Shown piece by piece: positions 46,830 to 54,699 of a stretch of 64,000 nt of DNA (the stretch's first letter is position 1; the number at the start of each line of letters is the position of its first letter). The notes below the pieces were generated by a model. That model was not told where the DNA came from, searched no databases, and saw only the letters and a list, made by a program, of their open reading frames with translations. This stretch comes from Methylotetracoccus oryzae (GTDB lineage Bacteria; Pseudomonadota; Gammaproteobacteria; Methylococcales; Methylococcaceae), in assembly GCF_006175985.1 (NCBI RefSeq), contig NZ_SRSH01000024.1, positions 1 to 64,000 of the forward strand. Reading direction: 5' to 3'. Position numbers and translations under genes: made by a program.

Positions 46830-48275
46830 ATGCCAGCAAGATTTCGCGTATGGATAGCGACCGACGATGCAGCGGTCAGTGAAGGCTTACGGTCGGCTCT
46901 GGCGGACTCCACCTTCAGGGCGCGTCTCCTGTCCGATAGTTCGCACCTCGTCACTGCTCTCACGCAGGAGGTTCCGGACGCGCTGATTCTGCAGGTCACT
47001 CATCATCCAGCGCGACGACAGAGCGCCATCCAAGAGATCCACGCCCGATGGCCAAAGCTTCCCATCATCGCGATAACCACCTCGGATCTGGATAGTGCCG
47101 TGACCGCTTTCCACGATGGGGCATTCGACTGCCTTGCGACCCCCTTCGTCGGCTCCGAAGTCAACCGGCTCGTGACGCGCGCCTGCGACCATGCAAGAGC
47201 CCTGATCGCCCAAGGCACGGCATCACCTCCGAAGATGGGTTCAGACTTGAGTTCCGAGATCATCGGACACTCGCCTCCGATGCGCGAGATCTTCCGAGCA
47301 GTGGCACGCCTCGCGCCGCACGACATGCCGGTCATCATTGCCGGTGAGCCGGGCTCCGGCAAGGAACTGATCGCACGCGCGCTACATCGGTATGGCCAGC
47401 GCTGCAGCCACGCCTTCGTCGCCGCCCGGCTGACCGGACTGAGTTCTGCGGAGATCGATCGCGGACTGTTCGGTGAGGGATCGGACGGTGAGCCTGGAAA
47501 CGCCGGACCGGGTAGCGGCCTGATCGCAGCGGCTATTCACGGGACCTTGTTCCTGGACCAGATCACCGAACTTTCTCGCGGTACGCAAACACGCCTGCTC
47601 CAGCTCGTCGGCGAAAGTCGGTATCGCAGCGCGGAGGAAGGGAACGCCGCAAACATCGACCTCCGACTGATCGGGTCTGTCACCACCGATCCCCGGAATG
47701 CAGCAGCAACCGAAGCGCGGAACTCGCTTGCGGAACTCCTCGGTGCGATTGTGATAACCGTCCCGCCATTGCGCGATCGGCGTGAGGATGTTCCGTTGTT
47801 GCTGGCTCACCATCTGAGCGAGGCCGCACACGAGTTGGACATGGCTCCGCGCAGGCTCAGCAGCGATGCGGTCGCGGCGCTCTGTGACCTGGACTGGCCG
47901 GGAAACGTCGGGCAGCTGGCAACACTTTGCCGCTGGATCACGGCGATGAGCCCGACTGTGGAGGTGGGCATCGCGGATCTGCCCAACGAACTCTGGACCC
48001 TGCCTGAACGCGTTCAGTCCCACCTGGAACCGATCGTCACCAGAACCTGGGAAGACTCGCTCGGGCTGTGGGTCGATGATCGCTTGCGGCGCGGCGAGGT
48101 CGGTCTGGCGAAGCGTGCCTTCGACTCGGTCGAGAACGTTCTCATCACCGCGGCTCTCCGCTACACGCGCGGCCACCGGCAGGATGCTGCCAGGTTGCTC
48201 GGCGTCGGACGCAACACTCTGACTCGCAAGATGAATAAGTCCACCCGCAACGGACGCGGGATACACAAAGCCTGA
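46830..48275 (+). CDS. NtrC-family regulator lacking phospho-Asp, Walker B Glu and GAFTGA
   Basis: A 481-residue protein with the receiver / AAA+ / Fis-HTH layout of NtrC. The phospho-acceptor position is Gln55 (A-L-I-L-Q-V-T). Walker A is intact (G-E-P-G-S-G-K, 172-178). The loop that should read GAFTGA is a Gly-rich stretch starting G-L-F-G-E-G-S-D-G (212-). Walker B reads F-L-D-Q-I (Asp243, Gln244), losing the catalytic Glu. The Fis-type helix-turn-helix (H-R-Q-D-A-A-R-L-L-G-V-G-R-N-T-L) is intact. It should bind DNA and perhaps ATP but not activate sigma-54. It neighbours the amtB module. Confidence 0.88.
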   Translation: MPARFRVWIATDDAAVSEGLRSALADSTFRARLLSDSSHLVTALTQEVPDALILQVTHHPARRQSAIQEIHARWPKLPIIAITTSDLDSAVTAFHDGAFDCLATPFVGSEVNRLVTRACDHARALIAQGTASPPKMGSDLSSEIIGHSPPMREIFRAVARLAPHDMPVIIAGEPGSGKELIARALHRYGQRCSHAFVAARLTGLSSAEIDRGLFGEGSDGEPGNAGPGSGLIAAAIHGTLFLDQITELSRGTQTRLLQLVGESRYRSAEEGNAANIDLRLIGSVTTDPRNAAATEARNSLAELLGAIVITVPPLRDRREDVPLLLAHHLSEAAHELDMAPRRLSSDAVAALCDLDWPGNVGQLATLCRWITAMSPTVEVGIADLPNELWTLPERVQSHLEPIVTRTWEDSLGLWVDDRLRRGEVGLAKRAFDSVENVLITAALRYTRGHRQDAARLLGVGRNTLTRKMNKSTRNGRGIHKA

Positions 48276-48385
48276 AAGCCGGAACCGCCCGGTTCGGCCG
48301 CCAACGCCCTAGCCCGTGCTGCAGCTGCAGCGGAAGCGGCTCAGCCCGGTTCGCTTCGGGAAGACCATCGCCGATCCGCCCCGAG

Positions 48386-49639
48386 CTACGGCCGGTCCAA
48401 GGAGATCAGCACCGCCAACAGGACGGTGGACTGGCCCGAAACCAGCGGCCCGTCCGTACCGCCTGCGCCGAAGAATCCACCTTGCCGCCCCGTCGAGTTA
48501 TCGTAGCGGTATTCGGCGCGGAGCTGCGTCGTCCAACCGTCGGCAACGATCGCGTACTCGACGGTGGCCGTGAGCGCCCGGATGAACTGGATCGATCCGG
48601 TCAGCGTGCCATTGGGGTCCCAGTACAACTCGGGGCGTATCGCGAGCGCCCAGGGCCCTTGAATCTGCCAGCGGGTGAACAGGGCCGCACCGGTCCAGAA
48701 GTTTTGGACTGACGCGACCAGGCTCGCCTCCTGCTGCGTTCCGACGTCATACGCCAAACCTATCGCGTGCACATCGTCAGTCCACTGCAGAATGCTGTCG
48801 GAAAAGAAGCGCCAGTAGCGAATGGCCGTATCGGTCTGCTCGGGCCCTGCGAAGACATTCTGTGTCAGCTTCCATCCCGGGCCGATGCGCCAGGAGATCT
48901 GCCCGGCATATTTGGGATGATTGTTGTGATGGGCCAGATAGTCGAAATCGCTGACGATGAACAGCGACGCGTCGAGCCCGTCGCTGATCCGGTATTGTGC
49001 TCCAGCGCCGATCAGAAAGAAGGGCGAGTAGTCGGCGATCCAGCTGCGCGTGTAGTTGGGGTTGTCCCTGGCATAGAAGGATTCGTAGCCGATGAAGCTG
49101 CTCATCAGCCCGCCGGTCAACAGGAGTCCATTGCCGACTGGCGCCCGGTAGCTGACGTTGGCATGGGAGAGGTACCGCAGCACTTCGGCACCCGCCAGTT
49201 GAGATGTCGCCGGCACCTGCCCGTCCGTGTCGTAGCCGCCCTGCGCTCCGATCTCCAGACCGAAGGGCGATGCTTCCGACGCCTCGCGCCGAAAGTAGAT
49301 CATGCCCATGTTCGGGCTGAACTGACTGAGCCGGTTCGTCGTGAGCTTACTGCGCCAGGGATGGGGCTCGCCGGAATTGAAATTGGCCGGATAGCTCAGG
49401 TCCAGATAAGCAGTCCAGGTGCCAATCGCGTTTAGCTCGGCGATTTCGTCCGATCCTGCAGGGGACGCGACAGACATGAGTGTGGCCGCGAACAAGACAG
49501 ACCATTGCCAAGTCCGTAATGGGCGCGATCGGTGCCCGATTCCTGCGGCAACGCGATTCTCGCGCCGGCGCGGCAAGCGGACGCCAAAGCACCCTGAGCG
49601 CAGGCGCTCGCCCATCCTTGGTCTCCCGACACACGCCAT
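48386..49639 (-). CDS. BBP2-type outer-membrane porin
   Basis: A 417-residue exported protein. The leader up to about residue 63 (ending S-V-A-S-P-A-G-S) is a long signal region; a second in-frame ATG at 49615 may be the true start. The body is a beta barrel rich in Tyr, Trp and Gly, beginning I-G-T-W-T-A-Y-L-D-L-S-Y and ending with a strand L-A-V-L-I-S-L-D-R-P, resembling putative beta-barrel porin-2 (PF07642). It lies nine bases after the small gene downstream of amtB, on the same strand. Confidence 0.75.
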   Translation of the reverse strand: MACVGRPRMGERLRSGCFGVRLPRRRENRVAAGIGHRSRPLRTWQWSVLFAATLMSVASPAGSDEIAELNAIGTWTAYLDLSYPANFNSGEPHPWRSKLTTNRLSQFSPNMGMIYFRREASEASPFGLEIGAQGGYDTDGQVPATSQLAGAEVLRYLSHANVSYRAPVGNGLLLTGGLMSSFIGYESFYARDNPNYTRSWIADYSPFFLIGAGAQYRISDGLDASLFIVSDFDYLAHHNNHPKYAGQISWRIGPGWKLTQNVFAGPEQTDTAIRYWRFFSDSILQWTDDVHAIGLAYDVGTQQEASLVASVQNFWTGAALFTRWQIQGPWALAIRPELYWDPNGTLTGSIQFIRALTATVEYAIVADGWTTQLRAEYRYDNSTGRQGGFFGAGGTDGPLVSGQSTVLLAVLISLDRP

Positions 49640-49647
49640 GGGGCGGC

Positions 49648-49995
49648 TCAGGCGCAGAGGCGTTGCGCGGGCTCCGAGACGGGCTCGACCGAACCGTTAT
49701 CCAAGACACGCCAGCGAAAGCGCATTTCCATGCTCTTGGACACGCGGAGCGAGCGCTCAAGGTCGTAGTATCCCGTCCCGACGAACATCCGCCACCCCAG
49801 ATCGCGCCGCGAGTGCCCTCGGATCTCGTCATCGAGTCGCCCGCCGATGGTACCCGTCCCGCAGGGCTTGGCTTCGAGGGCCCGCGCAGCGCTGGCTTCA
49901 TCGGGTCCGGCGCCAGCCGATGTCGCGACTGCATAGAGCAACAGGCCAATGCGACACGCGCGACCGCCCTCGCGCCGGTTAGCCGATCGGATCAC
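49648..49995 (-). CDS. small secreted protein translationally coupled to amtB
   Basis: A 115-residue protein missed if only ATG starts are considered. The GTG at 49995 overlaps the amtB stop as GTGA. It gives a good signal peptide (basic R-S-A-N-R-R-E-G-G-R-A-C-R, then I-G-L-L-L-Y-A-V-A-T-S-A-G-A). The mature part, E-A-K-P-C-G-T-G onward, contains L-G-W-R-M-F-V-G-T-G-Y-Y-D-L-E-R-S and ends in R-L-C-A, so its two Cys may bond. Not recognised. Its place between amtB and a porin suggests a periplasmic role in ammonium uptake. Confidence 0.7.
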   Translation of the reverse strand: MIRSANRREGGRACRIGLLLYAVATSAGAGPDEASAARALEAKPCGTGTIGGRLDDEIRGHSRRDLGWRMFVGTGYYDLERSLRVSKSMEMRFRWRVLDNGSVEPVSEPAQRLCA

Positions 49996-51287
49996 AAGTG
50001 ATAGGCCTTGCCGTTGTGCAACGCGACATCCAGACCATCGGTTTCCTGGTCCGGTGTGACGCGAAGACCCACGAGACGTTTCAAGAGCAGCAGCAGGACG
50101 AGGCTGACCGCACCGCTCCATGCGGCAGCGACGATAACCGCGAAGGTTTGCAAGCCGAGCTGATGCCACGCGGAAACACCGGACGGGATGCCCCAGCCAC
50201 CAAAGGTTTCCGAGGCAAACACGCCGGTCAGGATGGCGCCGATCATGCCGCCGACCCCGTGCACCGGGAAAACATCGAGCGTGTCGTCGATCCCCAGTTT
50301 CCGCTTGATCCAGTGTATGGCCGAAAAGCACCCGAAGCCGGCCGCCAGCCCCATCGCGATGGCACCGGCGGGACCTACGAAGCCGGCAGCCGGCGAGATG
50401 ACACCCAGCCCGGCTATCATGCCGGTCAACACGCCGAGCAGGGTTGGCTTGCCGAAGCGCAACCATTCCATCGCCATCCAGACCAGTGCACCCACCGACG
50501 CGCCGATATGCGTCGTCAGCATCGCCATGCCAGCTGCGCCGGTGGCCATCAGTGCGCTACCGGCGCTGAAACCATGCCAGCCTACCGCCAGGAAGCCTGC
50601 GCCGGCAGCGGTCAGTGTCAGATTGTGAGGTGGCATCAACCGGCGCGGATAACCCCGGCGCGGACCGGCCAGCCCGGCCGCGATCAGTGCAGCGACGCCG
50701 GACGTCGTATGCACCACGATGCCGCCGGCGAAGTCGATCGCGCCGAGTTCCGCAAGCCAACCCCCGCCCCAGAGCCAGTGGCAGACCGGCGCATAAACCA
50801 GCACTGACCAGCACCCCGTAAACGACAACATCACCGTAAACTTCACGCGCTCGACGCAACTGCCGAGAATCAGCGCCGGCGCGAAGACCGCGAAGGTCAG
50901 GTGATACATGCAGAACACGACTTCCGGCAGATTGCCACTCAGGGTACCGGGCGTCATTCCCCGCAGGAATACACGGGACCAGCCTCCCAACCAGGGTTGG
51001 GTCGTCGCTCCGTCGGTGAGTGCCAGCGTATAGCCCACGACCACCCAAAGGACCGAGACCAACGACGTCACGGCAAACACCTGCACCATGACCGACAACG
51101 TGTTTTTGGTGCGGACGAGACCGCCGTAAAGCAGCGCCAGACCAGGCATCGTCATCAACAGCACCAGCCCGGTCGACGTGAGGATCCAGGCCGTATCCGC
51201 AGCGTTCAAGTTATCGTTGGCGTGTACGCAAGGGCTGGCCCCCCACGCCATCGCCCATCCCACCAGCCTGAGGCCGTATCGATTCAT
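49992..51287 (-). CDS. amtB: ammonium transporter
   Basis: A 431-residue Amt/Mep/Rh channel with a cleavable signal (to V-H-A-N-D) and 11 TM helices. The twin pore His are in V-C-H-W-L-W-G-G-G-W and V-F-P-V-H-G-V-G-G-M-I-G. The start at 51287 has an AAGGAG site. The usual glnK partner is not adjacent; instead a small secreted protein and a porin follow on the same strand, and a second porin is divergent. Confidence 0.95.
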   Translation of the reverse strand: MNRYGLRLVGWAMAWGASPCVHANDNLNAADTAWILTSTGLVLLMTMPGLALLYGGLVRTKNTLSVMVQVFAVTSLVSVLWVVVGYTLALTDGATTQPWLGGWSRVFLRGMTPGTLSGNLPEVVFCMYHLTFAVFAPALILGSCVERVKFTVMLSFTGCWSVLVYAPVCHWLWGGGWLAELGAIDFAGGIVVHTTSGVAALIAAGLAGPRRGYPRRLMPPHNLTLTAAGAGFLAVGWHGFSAGSALMATGAAGMAMLTTHIGASVGALVWMAMEWLRFGKPTLLGVLTGMIAGLGVISPAAGFVGPAGAIAMGLAAGFGCFSAIHWIKRKLGIDDTLDVFPVHGVGGMIGAILTGVFASETFGGWGIPSGVSAWHQLGLQTFAVIVAAAWSGAVSLVLLLLLKRLVGLRVTPDQETDGLDVALHNGKAYHL

Positions 51288-51312
51288 CTCATCTCCTTGC
51301 GCGCCATTCCGA

Positions 51313-51395
51313 GCCGGCGGCATGCCGCGCTGAAGCACATGCACCCGGCCCTTGCGTGGTCATAAACGATGCAATGGATGCACTAAAATAGATCA
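51313..51395 (-). promoter_or_regulatory. candidate sigma-54 promoter and NtrC-like box of amtB
   Basis: Reading leftward, GGCATGCCGCCGGC (51326-51313) has the invariant GG-N10-GC of -24/-12 promoters. About 70 bases upstream, TGCACTA-AAA-TAGATCA (51379-51395) has the 7-3-7 layout of NtrC sites (TGCACYA/TRGTGCA), with two mismatches in one arm. It lies in the shared region with the divergent porin gene. Confidence 0.3.
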
Positions 51396-51474
51396 CCCCG
51401 CCTTGATTCCCAGCAGACTCTCAACGATCATGGCCTCCCTCGGGAATGGATTAGCCCCGTTATGATGCAGATCT

Positions 51475-52743
51475 ATGAGTTGGCGCACCAAGACGACGCG
51501 TATCAAATTCGATGAACGGCGACCATCCGTTCAGCGTGCGCTCCCGTTGCTGGGTAGCCTGTGGGCTCCCGTCCTGGCGGCAGCGAATTGGACCGAGTCG
51601 CCGGGACTCCTCGAACTGACCCCGGAGGCAGATCCCAACCGATCCCGACTCTTCCGACAGTTGCGCCTGACCGTCGACGGCTGGATCGATGCCGGATACA
51701 CCTACAACGCAGCGAAGCCCTCCGACGGTTTCAACGGACCCGTGACCTTCAACGATCGGTCCCGAACCTTTCTGCTTAACCAGCTCTACCTTTACCTTGA
51801 GCGCCCGGTCAATGTGCAGGGCACCGACTGGGACCTGGGTGGCCGGGCCGACTTCGTCTTCGGCACCGACGCGGCCTTCACCCAGACTTTCGGCGACCCG
51901 GACAGCACCTGGGACAGTCGGCTGCTCGACAACCGCTTCTACCAAGTGGCTTTCCCACAGACCTACCTCGAACTGTTCGCGCCCTTTGGTTCCGGCATCA
52001 GCGTCAAGCTCGGCCACTTCTACACGATCATCGGCAGTGAATCGGTCATGGCGCCTGACAACTTCTTCTACTCCCATGCCTATACGATGCAATACGGCGA
52101 ACCATTCACGCACACCGGCGTCCTGGGCCGCTATTCGCTGACGGACGAAATCGAGGTCTCGATCGGTGCCGTCACCGGCAGCCAGTTCGGTGGGTGGGAT
52201 GGCGCATTCGACCGCAGCCTCGAGAACTGGGGGTTTCTCGGTGGTGTGACCTGGGCGAGTAGTTCGGGAGAAACAACGGCGTCGCTGAACGGCAGTTATG
52301 GCGCAACGCGCGACAAGTCTCCGGTTGATATCGGCCTCTATAGCCTGGTCCTGCAACATGACATCACTCCATCCGTTCACTACCGGTTTCAGCAGGATTA
52401 CGGCTGGCTTGCCGGTGGCGGTGCCGAGGCCGACGCGGCGTGGTATGGAATCGTCCAGTACCTGACCGTCGATCTCGCCGAAAGCTGGGACGCGGGACTG
52501 CGGGCCGAGTGGTTTCGGGACGACGCAGGCGTCCGCGTGCTCGCGCCGGCTCGGGAACCGGGATTAGGGCCCGAACCGGCAAGCTACTTTGCGGTCACCG
52601 CGGGCATCAACTGGCGCCCGTTCGGTTGGCTGACGCTGCGCCAGAACGTTCGTAGCGACTGGAGCGACGGCACCCAGGCTTTCGACGCCGGTACTCGAGG
52701 GAGCCAGCTGCTCCTGTCATGGGACGTCATACTGCTGCTCTGA
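51475..52743 (+). CDS. BBP2-type outer-membrane porin, divergent from amtB
   Basis: A 422-residue outer-membrane protein. The N-terminus (to A-A-N-W-T-E) is a signal peptide with a basic lead. The body matches putative beta-barrel porin-2 with V-D-G-W-I-D-A-G-Y-T-Y-N, F-L-L-N-Q-L-Y-L-Y-L-E-R-P, G-R-A-D-F-V-F-G-T-D and I-K-L-G-H-F-Y-T-I-I-G-like (here SVKLGHFYTIIG) strands. The last strand ends W-D-V-I-L-L-L. It is divergently paired with amtB and only loosely similar to the porin at 48386. Confidence 0.85.
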   Translation: MSWRTKTTRIKFDERRPSVQRALPLLGSLWAPVLAAANWTESPGLLELTPEADPNRSRLFRQLRLTVDGWIDAGYTYNAAKPSDGFNGPVTFNDRSRTFLLNQLYLYLERPVNVQGTDWDLGGRADFVFGTDAAFTQTFGDPDSTWDSRLLDNRFYQVAFPQTYLELFAPFGSGISVKLGHFYTIIGSESVMAPDNFFYSHAYTMQYGEPFTHTGVLGRYSLTDEIEVSIGAVTGSQFGGWDGAFDRSLENWGFLGGVTWASSSGETTASLNGSYGATRDKSPVDIGLYSLVLQHDITPSVHYRFQQDYGWLAGGGAEADAAWYGIVQYLTVDLAESWDAGLRAEWFRDDAGVRVLAPAREPGLGPEPASYFAVTAGINWRPFGWLTLRQNVRSDWSDGTQAFDAGTRGSQLLLSWDVILLL

Positions 52744-52862
52744 CCACCCTCTCGCGGGACGGCAGCGAGTGTCGTATCGCCCGAATTCCTCCGAGAGCCC
52801 CCCACCATGACCGCACCCCACTCGTAGAGCTACCGGCGAACGCTTCTTGATGCCCGGCCGGA

Positions 52863-53162
52863 TCAGCGCTGACAGTCGTACGCACGCGCCTCTGCGGCGC
52901 CGTTGAATGCCCCCGTCGAGCGCATGCTGGTCCATACGATATGGGTGGCACCGAGAGAACCTGCCTTTCGTTCCGCCTTTGATTTGGCGATGGGCATCCA
53001 GCCGGCATTCTTTCCATAACCCGATGATCCGCTCACGTTCTCAATAAAACGGCAGCTTTGTACCTCTTCGGGCGTCGCTACGTCGGGCTTCGCCTGCACG
53101 GCCGAGGCCACCAGTAGCGCAAGACAGAAAACGTAGGCGGAAAAGGCGAGTGTTCTTGGCAT
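52863..53162 (-). CDS. small exported protein, DUF4156-like
   Basis: A 99-residue protein with a signal peptide (F-C-L-A-L-L-V-A-S-A-V-Q-A). The mature domain has C-R-F-I-E-N-V-S-G-S-S-G-Y-G, a Lys/Ala-rich helix (A-K-S-K-A-E-R-K-A-G-S-L-G-A-T-H) and an end Y-D-C. The Cys near each end could bond. The layout (strand, helix with G-A-T-H-I-V) resembles RcsF/DUF4156-type small envelope proteins. Confidence 0.7.
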   Translation of the reverse strand: MPRTLAFSAYVFCLALLVASAVQAKPDVATPEEVQSCRFIENVSGSSGYGKNAGWMPIAKSKAERKAGSLGATHIVWTSMRSTGAFNGAAEARAYDCQR

Positions 53163-54149
53163 GGCGAGAGTCCTCCCAAATCAGTCGGTGCTGCAACACA
53201 CGTGATCATTATTGTTCGTCCTTGGTGCACATATGCACCGTGACGGAGCAGAGACTCTCATAGTTTCGACTGCAGATCAACAGGCAGCCACCTCAAAACG
53301 CCATTCGAAGATCATGACCGAAAGAGTATGCAACCTAGTTTGTTGCTTTTCTTTATTTTGTCTTTGGTTGTTTCCTTCTTCGAACGCTTAATTTTGCGAA
53401 CGACCTCTGACAGAGCCACATCCGCCACCATCCCATGATCGCCCCATTTCAGCGCACATTAGGCATGCACATGGACCATGCCGCTTACAGATGGCGGCCC
53501 TGCGCACCATTTCCGGTCATTCGCGGCGCTACGACAGGTGTCAGGCGTTGAAACAACGATGCCAATGGGCTCGCACTCAGCCGAACCCGAAGCGCATGCA
53601 TCGCGGCGACTCTATCGGGTCCGAAAGGGGACACAGCCTCCGGACACCCTCGACGCCCGGAATCGGCAAAGCGGTGAACGCTGAACCCGAGTTCACAATG
53701 ACCGCCCGTGTCGTCCTGCCAGCTCGACATGCCTCGGGTACGTCGGATGCCGTAACATGCACCCCGAGCTTGACATGGGCACGAGCCGATCAAGGGCACC
53801 GACAGGCAGCAGGTCGGTGGCGTTGAGGTGGAGTAAACGTTCGATGCTCCGCGGAAGCGGGACTGAGCTCGAAGGCCGCGTACGCGCCTGCTGTTCACGG
53901 AAGTTTTCATCGAGGCGGGCAGGCCAACAGGAGACAGCCGCTTTCATGCGACGGCTTGCAGCGCTGTCGATGCCCGGCCAACGTCTGCGCGCCTCCCTCG
54001 CGCACTGCCCGTGCATCGCGTTTGGCGACCCCATCGACGTCGCGGGCTTGACTGTCAACGCATCGGTTTCTCGAAAAGCCATTGGGTTGCTAGGAGCCTG
54101 TTGGAGCGGGAGTTCGGTAGGTAATGGCCCTACGGCTACGTGGGGGTCG
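53163..54149. other. long region without a supported gene
   Basis: About 990 bases with no convincing gene. 53335-53400 is markedly AT-rich (tttgtt/tttctt runs), unlike its surroundings. 54059-54126 repeats 40101-40178. It continues into IS5-related sequence. It is probably decayed mobile or island DNA. Confidence 0.5.
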
Positions 54150-54512
54150 TCGTACGCCGCTCGACCAGCGGCAGTGCCTCCACCGCCAACCCTCTGCAGA
54201 CGCGGACCGAGCAGATCGTCCACCGCCATCACCCGCCCTGTGCGATCCCGCCGCTCATAGGCCGGTGCCAGCGCCGCTGCCAGTTCCGCTCACGGAATAC
54301 GGCGCGCCAACACCGTCAACGGATGCGGCAGATCGATCATCTGCTCCAAGCGAGCCCGAAAGAAGTCGTGAGTCATCGATCGGCCCCAAAAATCCCGCAA
54401 CTAGCGTGCGGCCTATTCCTGAAAATTCCGCGGGATTCTAATTCCCCACTAAATGCCGGAACTGCGCGTGCAATGTGGCTTCCAGCATTTTTGCAGGGGC
54501 GACTAAATGCAG
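54150..54512 (-). mobile_element. IS5-family remnant with transposase N-terminus and element end
   Basis: On the minus strand a start near 54372 reads M-T-H-D-F-F-R-A-R-L-E-Q-M-I-D-L-P-H-P-L, then a TGA where the copy at 57246 has Trp, then the M-A-V-D-D-L-L-G-P-R-L segment. The rest of the transposase is lost. The 130 bases upstream (54373-54502, ending GCAGGGGCG) match 57247-57369 and should be the element's terminal region. The element end is only about 15 bases from the GloVer 2 operator. Confidence 0.75.
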
Positions 54513-54517
54513 CGCCT

Positions 54518-54565
54518 TACGTGGAAATACGTATTGACACTGCGTGCGGCTCCATTTTTCATAAT
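54518..54565 (+). promoter_or_regulatory. putative operator and -10 of GloVer gene 2
   Basis: TACGT-GGAAAT-ACGTA (54518-54533) and CATAAT (54560-54565), as ahead of GloVer gene 1. A TTGACA overlaps the right edge (54534-54539), 20 bases from CATAAT, longer than usual. Confidence 0.5.
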
Positions 54566-54699
54566 AGCCTTCGGGCCATGCTGTCCTCGGTGGATAGCCG
54601 GCAGAAGTTGAATTGGGAGAGGATCCAACTGCACCGAAAATCGTGCGATTCCTCCCGGAATTGTGGGCGCATTTTTTGGCTTAACGTGAAACCTCCGCG

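Noticed and set aside
53485..53910. 141-codon minus frame and overlapping plus frames
   Set aside because: Overlapping frames on both strands without ribosome sites or recognisable folds; region looks decayed.
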